The notes under the pieces are model-generated. The model saw only the letters and a list, made by a program, of their open reading frames with translations. It was not told the DNA's origin and did no database searches. A DNA stretch of 11,569 bases from CAZCYE01 sp964502775 (GTDB lineage Bacteria; Actinomycetota; Acidimicrobiia; IMCC26256; PALSA-555). Of this stretch, positions 1-6,265 are shown in pieces; the first letter of the stretch is position 1; every line of letters begins with the position of its first letter. The translations under genes and the position numbers were made by a program. The stretch covers positions 1 to 11,569 of the forward strand of contig CAZCYE010000053.1 in NCBI GenBank assembly GCA_964502775.1. Direction: 5' to 3'.

Positions 1-685
1 ATCTCCACGAAGTCCGAGCCGCTGATCGAGAAGAACGGCACGCCGGCCTCACCGGCGACGGCGCGGGCAAGGAGGGTCTTGCCGGTCCCGGGCGGACCGT
101 AGAGCAGCACCCCTTGGGGATCCGCGCTCCCATCTGCTGGAACCGGGCCGGCGACTCCAAGAACTCCTCGATCTCGCGCAGCTCCTCCACTGCCTCGTCG
201 AGGCCGGCGACCTCGGCGAACGTGACCGTGGGCTGATCCTTGCCGAAGGGCTTGGCGCGGGCCTTGCCGAAGCCCATCACCCGGCCCCCACCGCCCTGGG
301 CGCGCGAGAGGAAGTAGAGGATGACGGCCACGACCACCACGAAGGGCAGGAGGTTCACGAGGATTCCCACCCAGGGGCTCTGGCGCTGGGTGTCGACATC
401 GAAGCGGGCCACGCCGGCATCGATGATCTTCGTGGTGATCCTCGAGGTGTAGCCGGCCGGGAAACGCGTCTCGAACTCGGTGCCGTCGGCCAGACGACCC
501 TCGACCAGGTGGTCCCCGTCGAGCAGCATCACCTCGCCCACGTCGCCCGCGGCGAGGCGGCGCTCCAGCTCGTCGAGCGAGATCCCGACCCGGTCGGGTC
601 CGCCACCCACGATCATCACCACGCCCAACGCCACCAGCGCGGCGGCCACGGCCACCGAGACGGCGTGACGGCGGAGCTTCGTCAC
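1..685 (-). CDS. ftsH: FtsH, ATP-dependent zinc metalloprotease, N-terminal part with an apparent frameshift; runs off the left edge
   Basis: This is the start of the membrane-anchored AAA+ protease that extracts and degrades membrane and unstable cytosolic proteins. Visible in order: a first membrane helix (about residues 8-28), an extracytoplasmic stretch, a second helix (about residues 108-131, WVGILVNLLPFVVVVAVILY), the linker motif VTFAEVAGLDEAVEELREI, and Walker A GPPGTGKT at 75-98, followed by the FtsH-typical ISGSDFVE. The zinc protease domain lies beyond the window. The start is GTG at 685, overlapping the hpt stop as GTGA. Oddity: the frame encoding ...QQMGARIPKG does not continue into GVLLYGPPGTGKT. 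One base seems to be missing in the C run at 110-113 (plus strand), and the Walker A part is read in another frame. The identity is very secure. Whether the break is real or a sequencing error cannot be told here. Confidence 0.93.
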   Translation of the reverse strand, partial: MTKLRRHAVSVAVAAALVALGVVMIVGGGPDRVGISLDELERRLAAGDVGEVMLLDGDHLVEGRLADGTEFETRFPAGYTSRITTKIIDAGVARFDVDTQRQSPWVGILVNLLPFVVVVAVILYFLSRAQGGGGRVMGFGKARAKPFGKDQPTVTFAEVAGLDEAVEELREIEEFLESPARFQQMGARIPKGCCSTVRPGPARPSLPAPSPVRPACRSSRSAARTSWR

Positions 686-1230
686 GCGGGCTCCGGGCCG
701 AGGTACTCGTGGACCTGGGTGAGGTTGCGGTAGCGCTCACCGACGTCGAGCCCGTAGCCCACCACGAACACGGGCGGGATGCGGAAGCCCACATAGCGCA
801 GGCGCAAGTCGCTCTTCTGGAGCCCCTCCTTCACCAACAGCGCGCACACCTCGAGCGAGCGAGGATTGCGCGCCGCGAGGTTCTTGCGCAGGTATTGGAG
901 GGTGAGCCCCGAGTCGACAATGTCCTCGACCAGGAGGACGTCTCGGTCGGTCAGGTCGAGATCCAGATCCTTCATGATCCGCACGACCCCACTCGTGCGC
1001 GTCGCGGAGCCGTACGACGACACGGCCATGAAGTCGAACTCCACCGGCAGGTCGATGGCGCGCGCGAGATCGGCCATGAACATGCACGCGCCCTTGAGCA
1101 CACCGACCAGCAGGGGCGCGCGATCGGCGTAGTCGCCCGTGATCTCCTTGCCCAGCTGCTCCACGCGCCCGGCGAGCTCGTCACCGCCGACGACCACACG
1201 GCCCAGGAGGGAAGGGTCCGGGGGGGTCAT
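682..1230 (-). CDS. hpt: Hypoxanthine(-guanine) phosphoribosyltransferase
   Basis: This cytosolic purine-salvage enzyme converts hypoxanthine or guanine plus PRPP to IMP or GMP and pyrophosphate. At 182 residues it has the usual bacterial length. Key elements are visible: the LKGACMF segment (45-51), the flexible catalytic loop SSYGSATRTSG (71-81), the PRPP-binding motif VLLVEDIVDSGLT (98-110) with its two acidic residues, and the C-terminal VGYGLDVGERYRNL (157-170) that contacts the purine. The ATG start at 1230 overlaps the tilS stop as ATGA, and its own TGA overlaps the ftsH start as GTGA, so it sits between two coupled junctions. Linkage of tilS, hpt and ftsH is known from many Gram-positive genomes. 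Purine preference (hypoxanthine or guanine) cannot be decided from sequence alone. Confidence 0.96.
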   Translation of the reverse strand: MTPPDPSLLGRVVVGGDELAGRVEQLGKEITGDYADRAPLLVGVLKGACMFMADLARAIDLPVEFDFMAVSSYGSATRTSGVVRIMKDLDLDLTDRDVLLVEDIVDSGLTLQYLRKNLAARNPRSLEVCALLVKEGLQKSDLRLRYVGFRIPPVFVVGYGLDVGERYRNLTQVHEYLGPEPA

Positions 1231-2189
1231 CGAGCGACGCTACCGCTGTCCACGAACATCTGGCCCCCCGTGCGCCACACCCGCCGTCCTCCCGCAAGCT
1301 GCGTCGCCCTCACGTCGCCGCGCGCGACCGAGAGCACTCGGTCGACCTCGTCGAACGACGGCGGAGGAAGACCGAGCCATCGTCGTACCGCGCGCCGGGC
1401 GAGCACGCTGGGTAGCCGCGCCAGATGCGCGGCCGGTGCGCTCGCGGCGTCCGGCGGCCACGCCGCCGACGCGAGCCCGTCGAGGTACTCCGACTCGGCC
1501 CGAAGCACGTCTGCCTGTCGTGCGAGCACGGTCACGAGATCACGCTTGCTCGCCCGGCACGCGGCCGGGAGCATTTCGTGGCGGATCCAGTTGCGCAACA
1601 AGCTGCGATCCTCGTTGGAGGCATCACGTACCGGCTCGAGGCCGAGGTCCGAGCAGACCCGCTCGGTGTCGGACCGGCGCAGCCGGAGTAAGGGCCGCAC
1701 GAGGTCGTCACGCCACACCGGCATCGCGGCCAGCCCCGCGCTCGCGCTCCCGCGCAACAGGTTGACCAGCACCGTCTCGGCCTGGTCGTCGGCCGTATGC
1801 CCGAGCAGGATCGCACTCGCACCCGCGTCGCGACACGCGGCACGCAACGCCGCATAGCGCGCGTCGCGCGCGCGCGCCTCCACGTTGCCGCCCGGGCCGA
1901 CCGCCACCCGCATCACGACGCTGGGCGCCCCGAGGCGATCGGCCAGCGCGACGGCGCGTACCGCGTCCTCGTCGCTCTCGGGACGCAGGCCGTGGTCCAC
2001 GTGCACCATCACCGGCTCGAGGCCGCGGGCGAGCGCCAGGGCCAGCAGCGCCACCGAATCGGGACCACCGGAGCACGCCACCGCCACGGGTCCGGTGACG
2101 CGCTCGAGGCCGACCATCCGCTCCACCACGCCGGCCAGCGCGACGACAAGGTGCTCGGAGTGCGCGGTGGCCGGCGATCGCGTGGTCAC
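1227..2189 (-). CDS. tilS: tRNA(Ile)-lysidine synthase TilS
   Basis: TilS uses ATP and lysine to convert C34 of tRNA-Ile(CAU) to lysidine, which switches its identity from Met to Ile so that it reads AUA. The protein shows the PP-loop SGGPDS (40-45), VHVDHGLRP (62-70), GHTADDQAET (130-139) and RNWIRHEMLP (199-208), all typical of the N-type ATP pyrophosphatase core of TilS. At 320 residues it matches the short actinobacterial form lacking the full C-terminal extension of enteric TilS. An open frame extends upstream to 2291, but I choose GTG at 2189 because it forms a GTGA overlap with the upstream stop, and the extra 34 residues would lie inside the neighbouring gene and look unlike TilS. It is coupled to hpt downstream by ATGA. 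Confidence 0.95.
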   Translation of the reverse strand: MTTRSPATAHSEHLVVALAGVVERMVGLERVTGPVAVACSGGPDSVALLALALARGLEPVMVHVDHGLRPESDEDAVRAVALADRLGAPSVVMRVAVGPGGNVEARARDARYAALRAACRDAGASAILLGHTADDQAETVLVNLLRGSASAGLAAMPVWRDDLVRPLLRLRRSDTERVCSDLGLEPVRDASNEDRSLLRNWIRHEMLPAACRASKRDLVTVLARQADVLRAESEYLDGLASAAWPPDAASAPAAHLARLPSVLARRAVRRWLGLPPPSFDEVDRVLSVARGDVRATQLAGGRRVWRTGGQMFVDSGSVAR

Positions 2190-3385
2190 CGCGAGGACGG
2201 GACCAGCCGCCGTGCGCCCTCGACCCGTTCGAGCCATCGGTCCGGGGCCCTGAGCTCCTGCATCGTGGGCAGGCACTCGGGGGCCCGCCACACCGCGCTG
2301 ATGGCATCCGCGCCTGCGGCACGCTCCACGCTGACCACGAAACGCTCACCCACCTCGTACTGGCGCATCTTCGCCTCGAAGCCGAGGAGGCGGTGCGCGA
2401 AACCCGCCAACCCGCTCGAGCGCCGACGGTGCCCGAGCACCCGCGCCATGCGGGCCTGCCCCGCGACATGGGTACGCCCCAGCTGGTTCATCACCCAGTT
2501 GCCGTGTCCCTCGAGCAGCGACATCAGCGCCTGCACCCGGGTGAGCGCGTCCCGCTGCTCGGTAGTGGCGAACAGGAACGCCAAGCCCCGCTCGTCGACC
2601 GGGCTGTGGCCACGACGCACCTGCTCGGCCGCGCGCATCACTGCCCTCGACAGGCGGCGAGGATCGGGGTCGATCATCGTCATCGCCTGGGCCACGAGCT
2701 CGTGGAAGTAGCCCCGCATCCAGGGCACGCCGAGGAACTGGGCCCGGTGGGTGACCTCGTGGATGGCGATCCAGAGCCGGAAGTCGCGGGGGCGGAACGC
2801 GAGCTGCTTCTCGAGCGCCAGCACATTCGGCCCCACGTAGAACACCGCGTCGCCCGCGTCGCCCGCGTCACCCGCGTTGGCCGCGGCAGTGGTGGAGTCG
2901 GCGGCCGAGTCGCCGGTAACCAGCACGTCGTACTGGCCCAGCACGCGCTGGGACAGCCAGCCGAGCAGCACCCCGAGCTCGGTGCCCGCCACCGAGCGAC
3001 CGACCGGCGCCAAGGAGCTGTGCACCATGCGCTCACCCATGCGGGCCGTGAGGGGCTGGAGTAGTCGCCGCATCGACGCGACATTGGCATCGATCCACTG
3101 GGCGCGGTCGATGACCTTGGCGCGCGCCGAGCCCGGGGGCGCGAGTCCGGTGTGGTCGCGCACCATCGTGTCCGCGGTGGCGGTGGCGGCACGGAAGTCG
3201 TCGTCGAGTGACGCCGCGAGGTACGACGACCCGAGACGCTCGCGGCCGGCCATCCGGCGCGCCACCTTCGTGGCCAACGCCCAGTCGACCGCTCCTGTAT
3301 CGGCTGGTGCGGCGAGCGGCACGTCGGTCAGCGCGTCGAGCGCGCTCGCCTGCCCGACCGGCACCGGCGCGCTCGAGGGGGTCAC
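2186..3385 (-). CDS. Zinc-dependent metalloprotease-like protein, DUF2342 (F420-biosynthesis-associated) family
   Basis: This is a predicted zincin of the actinobacterial DUF2342 family, whose substrate is unknown; the family was named for co-occurrence with coenzyme F420 genes. With the chosen start it has 399 residues. The signature HEVTH (209-213) supplies two zinc ligands and the catalytic glutamate. A downstream EGHGNW (292-297) is a candidate third-ligand region, and the C-terminal GFEAKMRQYEVGERF (335-349) is typical of the family. QYDVL and FYVGPN flank a low-complexity loop containing GDAGDAGDA. The open frame reaches 3505, but GTG at 3385 is preferred: it makes a GTGA overlap with the 52-residue gene upstream, and the extra 40 residues are antisense-frame-like. 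Genes of this family commonly sit just upstream of tilS in actinobacteria, as here. Confidence 0.9.
   Translation of the reverse strand: MTPSSAPVPVGQASALDALTDVPLAAPADTGAVDWALATKVARRMAGRERLGSSYLAASLDDDFRAATATADTMVRDHTGLAPPGSARAKVIDRAQWIDANVASMRRLLQPLTARMGERMVHSSLAPVGRSVAGTELGVLLGWLSQRVLGQYDVLVTGDSAADSTTAAANAGDAGDAGDAVFYVGPNVLALEKQLAFRPRDFRLWIAIHEVTHRAQFLGVPWMRGYFHELVAQAMTMIDPDPRRLSRAVMRAAEQVRRGHSPVDERGLAFLFATTEQRDALTRVQALMSLLEGHGNWVMNQLGRTHVAGQARMARVLGHRRRSSGLAGFAHRLLGFEAKMRQYEVGERFVVSVERAAGADAISAVWRAPECLPTMQELRAPDRWLERVEGARRLVPSSR
2847..2873. repeat. Three 9-bp tandem units inside the DUF2342 gene
   Basis: The plus-strand unit gcgtcgccc occurs twice exactly and a third time with one change (gcgtcaccc); a degenerate fourth unit (gcgttggcc) follows at 2874-2882. 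In the minus-strand protein it encodes GDAGDAGDA, inside the surface-loop segment between QYDVL and FYVGPN. Unit length is a multiple of three, so copy-number change would not break the frame. Confidence 0.85.
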
Positions 3386-3540
3386 TCCTCGACCTTGCGA
3401 CCCCGGTGCTTCGGAAAGAAGACCTTCTTCAGGTACCCGCCACCGAGCGCAAGGACGAAGCCCAATACGCCGATCATGAGGATCGGCGCGATCCAGTAGT
3501 ACCACTGGTACCGGCTGTCGGCGATCACGGCGGTGATCAT
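3382..3540 (-). CDS. Small single-pass membrane protein, 52 residues, unknown function
   Basis: This short gene is not recognised as a named family. It reads MITAVIADSRYQWYYWIAPI, then a hydrophobic span (about residues 16-36, WIAPILMIGVLGFVLALGGGY), then a basic C-terminus (KK, PKHRGRK) ending VEE. The charge distribution suggests one membrane helix with the basic tail in the cytoplasm. An in-frame TAG lies just upstream of the ATG, so no longer start exists. A weak AGGA lies about 10 bases before the start. The stop overlaps the GTG of the DUF2342 gene (GTGA), the same junction type as the rest of the run. It begins 32 bases after the stop of the anti-sigma gene. Coding is supported by coupling, a clean membrane profile and GC-rich third positions; function is unknown. 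Confidence 0.78.
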   Translation of the reverse strand: MITAVIADSRYQWYYWIAPILMIGVLGFVLALGGGYLKKVFFPKHRGRKVEE

Positions 3541-3572
3541 AGGGACGTCATCCTACGGTGGGCGCGAGGCCG

Positions 3573-3836
3573 TCAGACGTCGTAGGGCTCGCCGAGCGCA
3601 GCGGCGATCCGGCGCCGAAGGTCGGTCGGCACGGTGTCACGGCAGCGGGTGGCGATCACCTGGCGCAGTTCGAGTTCGAAGCTGTAGCCCTGTGCGCACG
3701 GTGGACAACGGTCGAGGTGCCGGCTGATCACCCACCGTCGCCACGCGGTGATCTCACCATCGAGGTAGTAGTACATCCGGTGAGCGGCCTTGTCGCAGTC
3801 CATCGGGCTCTTCATCTCCCCCGTCGTCATGCTCAA
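3573..3836 (-). CDS. rsrA: RsrA-like zinc-binding anti-sigma factor
   Basis: This is a probable redox-sensing anti-sigma factor that would bind the adjacent ECF sigma factor in the cytoplasm and release it when thiols are oxidised to a disulfide. The 87-residue protein has Cys14 and the ZAS signature HLDRCPPC (His40, Cys44, Cys47). The 26-residue Cys14-His40 spacing is the same as C11-H37 in Streptomyces RsrA. The first 20 residues hold several candidate starts: TTG at 3836 (TTGA overlap with the sigma stop), ATG at 3830, ATG at 3815 directly after GGGGGAG, and ATG at 3803. All keep the zinc site. I report the overlapping TTG, but ATG 3830 or 3803 is quite possible. Family assignment is strong; the redox role is inferred from homology. 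Confidence 0.88.
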   Translation of the reverse strand: MSMTTGEMKSPMDCDKAAHRMYYYLDGEITAWRRWVISRHLDRCPPCAQGYSFELELRQVIATRCRDTVPTDLRRRIAAALGEPYDV

Positions 3837-4420
3837 GCGCCGGCGCTGTGGCTCGCCGGCTCGGGCAAGAGGCCCCGATCACGGCCGAACTCCCACAACC
3901 GCCGTTGCAGCTGCTTTCTTCCTCGGTGCAACCGGCTCATCACGGTGCCGATCGGCACCCCGGTGATCTCGGCGATCTCCTTGTACGAGAACCCCTCCAC
4001 ATCGGCGAGCAGCACGGCGATCCGGAACTGCTCGGGCAGGGCCTCCAACGCATCCTTGACCACCGCATCGGGGATGGAATCGAGCACCTCCGATTCCGGA
4101 GTGCGGTCGGCGGCCGCCGCCTCGAGCCCGCCCAGGCGGCGGTAGAGGTAGAAGTCCTCGGACTCGTCGAGCTCGGTCTCGTCGGGACGCCGCTTCTTGG
4201 CGCGGTAGGTGTTGATGTAGGTGTTGGTGAGGATCTTGTAGAGCCAGGCCCTGAGGTTCGTGCCCTCCTCGAAGCCGCCGAACCCTCGGTAGGCGCGCAG
4301 GTACGTCTCCTGCACCAGGTCCTCGGCATCGGCCGGGTTGCGCGTCATGCGCATCGCCGCGGAGTACAGGGCGTCCATGTACCCCATCGCTTGCTCGGCG
4401 AAGCGAGCCTGGTCGGCCAT
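3833..4420 (-). CDS. sigR: ECF sigma factor of the SigR/SigH type
   Basis: This is an RNA polymerase sigma factor predicted to direct the thiol-oxidative-stress regulon. In 195 residues, region 2 covers about 6-76, including the -10-recognition helix DAEDLVQETYLRAYR (31-45) and the group-typical TNLRAWLYKILTNTYINTYR (54-73). An acidic linker (about 79-90, DETELDESED) follows, then region 4 with the helix-turn-helix SYKEIAEITGVPIGTVMSRL (145-164). These match the SigR/SigH group, which pairs with RsrA-type anti-sigma factors, and such a gene follows directly with a TTGA overlap. SigR homologues usually activate their own promoter at GGGAAT/GTT elements; I found no convincing copy upstream. The gene begins 18 bases after the dehydrogenase-like lipoprotein gene, so it may be co-transcribed with it or use a promoter inside that gene. 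Confidence 0.92.
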   Translation of the reverse strand: MADQARFAEQAMGYMDALYSAAMRMTRNPADAEDLVQETYLRAYRGFGGFEEGTNLRAWLYKILTNTYINTYRAKKRRPDETELDESEDFYLYRRLGGLEAAAADRTPESEVLDSIPDAVVKDALEALPEQFRIAVLLADVEGFSYKEIAEITGVPIGTVMSRLHRGRKQLQRRLWEFGRDRGLLPEPASHSAGA

Positions 4421-4438
4421 CGGACCGAGCGTACCCCG

Positions 4439-5680
4439 CTAGCTCGGGACCACCTTCAGGATCCGACCGCTGTCGGTTCCCACGTAGAGGTTGCCGTCCG
4501 GTCCTTGCACCACCGTGCGCTTGCGCTCTCCGTCGACCAGCGCGTCGGTCGAGGCCAGCACGGCGGTCCCGGCCGCGTTCAGCGTGAGGATGCGCAGTCG
4601 CTTGCCGCTCGAATCGAACTTGAGCAGGCCCAGCACGAGGGCTCCGTTCCATGCGTCCCACTGCGAGCCCGACAGGAACGTCGCGCCCGAGGGTGCCACC
4701 GTGGACCCGCCGGACTTCCAGGGGACCGCAAGGCAGCACCGCGGCAGCGGCAGCGGCGGTGGCCCCGTACGGGTGTCGGTCATCGGGACGAACTCGTTGT
4801 ACGCAAGGCCGGGTGGGTTGAAGACCGGGTTCCAACCGCTGTTGTTCAGGCTGAGATTCGAGCCCAGGCCCAGCCGGTGGACCTCGTCGTCGACGCCGGG
4901 CCCATGCTCCACACTGAACGGCTGGGAGTCGGAGGGACGGAAGGCCAGCCCCTGCACGTTGCGGTGCCCGAAGGTGTAGATGCGATCGTCGCCCGTGATC
5001 CCGATGAACGGGTTGCCCGGATACGGATCACCGTCGCGGGTGACGCGCAACACCTTGCCGCCGAGCTCGCTCAGGTTCTGCGGGTTGGTGCCCTGGGCCG
5101 CGTCGCCCGTGGTGATGAACAGGGCAGGATCGACTGTCCCCGTGCTCGGGTCGAAGCGCGGGCGACACCCCGAGTGACGACCGTTGGCCGGGTCGTTGTG
5201 GGGCAGTCCGATCACGATGGGAGTGATCGCCGTCGTGCCGTCGAAGGTGGCGTTCACCGTGAAGCGCACCACCCGGTTGTCGGTGGTGAACGGAGGACTC
5301 AGGTCACCCGGGTCCTTCCACGAGTAGCACGCGTAGATGAAGTGGTTGGTCTCGAAGCTCGGGTCGGCGGCGAGGCCCATCAGACCGCCCTCACCCCCCG
5401 TGTTGCGAAGATCAGGGTCGACCGGATCTGCGATCGTGTTGATCGTCCCCGCCGGCAGGCGCACCCTGATCGCACCATTGCGCAGCGTGAAGAACATCGT
5501 CATGTCGGGGAGGAAGGCGAGGTCCCACACGACGCTGCCCTGGGGGGCCGTGAAGTCGGTCACGGTGAGTAACGGCGGACGCGGGGGCCTGGGAGCAGGA
5601 GGAAGGGCGATCACCTCGCAGCCCACCATCGTGAGGGCGAGCGCCACGGCCGCGGCGCCGAGCCGACGTCGTTTCGGCAC
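4439..5680 (-). CDS. PQQ-type glucose/sorbosone dehydrogenase family lipoprotein
   Basis: This is a predicted exported six-bladed beta-propeller enzyme of the soluble aldose dehydrogenase (GSDH) family, which oxidises sugars with PQQ. The 413-residue protein starts with a basic n-region and hydrophobic stretch ending at MVGC (18-21), a slightly atypical lipobox, so Cys21 is probably lipidated. A proline-rich tether follows. Family motifs are TGGEGGLMGLAADPSF (94-109), GRHSGCRPRF (167-176) with the expected catalytic histidine at 169, FITTGD (188-193), FGHRNVQGLAF (238-248), EHGP (258-261) and SGWNP (281-285). The GTG start at 5680 is preceded by GGGAGG four bases upstream, a strong ribosome site. 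Whether PQQ is made or scavenged cannot be told; no PQQ genes are in the window. Substrate is unknown. Confidence 0.88.
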   Translation of the reverse strand: MPKRRRLGAAAVALALTMVGCEVIALPPAPRPPRPPLLTVTDFTAPQGSVVWDLAFLPDMTMFFTLRNGAIRVRLPAGTINTIADPVDPDLRNTGGEGGLMGLAADPSFETNHFIYACYSWKDPGDLSPPFTTDNRVVRFTVNATFDGTTAITPIVIGLPHNDPANGRHSGCRPRFDPSTGTVDPALFITTGDAAQGTNPQNLSELGGKVLRVTRDGDPYPGNPFIGITGDDRIYTFGHRNVQGLAFRPSDSQPFSVEHGPGVDDEVHRLGLGSNLSLNNSGWNPVFNPPGLAYNEFVPMTDTRTGPPPLPLPRCCLAVPWKSGGSTVAPSGATFLSGSQWDAWNGALVLGLLKFDSSGKRLRILTLNAAGTAVLASTDALVDGERKRTVVQGPDGNLYVGTDSGRILKVVPS

Positions 5681-5684
5681 GCCA

Positions 5685-5690
5685 CCTCCC
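5685..5690 (-). promoter_or_regulatory. Ribosome binding site of the PQQ-family lipoprotein gene
   Basis: On the minus strand this reads GGGAGG, four bases before the GTG at 5680. It fixes the start used here and the signal peptide that depends on it. Confidence 0.75.
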
Positions 5691-5692
5691 TG

Positions 5693-5721
5693 CGTGACCA
5701 GCTGACAACGCAGGGTATACG
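5693..5721 (+). promoter_or_regulatory. Weak candidate promoter in the divergent spacer, facing the SRPBCC gene
   Basis: The 85-base spacer between the two divergent starts contains TATACG at 5716-5721. GTGACC lies 16 bases before it (5694-5699), a partial match to the TTGACA/TATAAT pattern. The TATA core is self-complementary (GTATAC), so it could serve either direction; a -35 for the minus direction is poor. Low-confidence reading. Confidence 0.3.
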
Positions 5722-5765
5722 GATGACGTGGGATCCTGGTTCATCGGCAACGAAAGGCCGCCACA

Positions 5766-6197
5766 TTGAGGCTGATCCACACTGGGCTCGACATCGAGGC
5801 CCCGCCGCAACGGGTGTGGGACGTGCTCGCCGACGTGGCCGCCTACGGCGAGTGGAACCCGCTGCTGCGCGTGGTGACGGGAGCACTCGCACCGGGCACC
5901 GACCTGGAGCTGGAGTACCGCGCGCCGGGGATGACGACGGGACACCGACGCGTGCGGGTCCTCGAGGTGGTGCCGGGTGCGCGCCTGCGCTGGCGGGGTG
6001 GGCTCCCCGTCCCCGGGCTCTTCACCAGCTTCGACGACTTCATGATCGAGCCGCTCGGATCCGACCGGTCGCGCTTCGCGCACGACGCGACGTTCCACGG
6101 CCTGCTCGTCCCCCTGTTCGTCAGCACCGTGCACAGCGCCGAGGACGGCTTCGAGCTGATGAACGCCGCGCTCAAGCGACGGGTCGAGCCGCGGTAG
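5766..6197 (+). CDS. SRPBCC (START-like/polyketide cyclase) family protein
   Basis: This 143-residue protein has the helix-grip fold signature of the SRPBCC superfamily: an N-terminal strand and helix (APPQRVWDVLADVAAYGEWN), the WNPLL turn, an LAPGTDLELEYRAPG strand pair, a VVPGARLRWRGG strand, LFTSFDDFMIEPL, then a DATFHGLLVPLF segment and a long C-terminal helix (VSTVHSAEDGFELMNAALKR). Such proteins bind hydrophobic ligands in a deep cavity; most members like this one have no known ligand. It appears cytosolic, with no signal peptide. The start is TTG at 5766, preceded by GAAAGG at 5752-5757 with 8-base spacing; no better in-frame start is near. It is divergent from the PQQ-family gene and convergent with the next gene, so it is probably monocistronic. 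Confidence 0.85.
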   Translation: MRLIHTGLDIEAPPQRVWDVLADVAAYGEWNPLLRVVTGALAPGTDLELEYRAPGMTTGHRRVRVLEVVPGARLRWRGGLPVPGLFTSFDDFMIEPLGSDRSRFAHDATFHGLLVPLFVSTVHSAEDGFELMNAALKRRVEPR

Positions 6198-6213
6198 GCC
6201 TCCGGCAGGAGGC
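6198..6213. terminator. Candidate hairpin between convergent genes
   Basis: GCCTCC and GGAGGC form a perfect 6-bp stem around GGCA, starting right after the SRPBCC stop codon at 6195-6197. No T-run follows on either strand, so intrinsic termination activity is uncertain. Confidence 0.45.
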
Positions 6214-6265
6214 GCTCAGATCGTTCGCCGCCGGCTCGCACATCGCGTTGCGATGGAGCTGGACG

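Noticed and set aside
709..1857. Long plus-strand open frame (382 codons) opposite hpt and tilS
   Set aside because: Arg/Ala/His-rich antisense frame across two secure minus-strand genes; no domain signature.
4460..4520. GGGAAC within the 3' end of the PQQ-family gene as a SigR -35 element
   Set aside because: No GTT-type -10 occurs at the expected 16-19 base spacing, so the match is not convincing.
3848..5572. Very long plus-strand open frame (574 codons) opposite sigR and the PQQ-family gene
   Set aside because: Antisense of two well-supported genes in GC-rich DNA; composition typical of a shadow frame.
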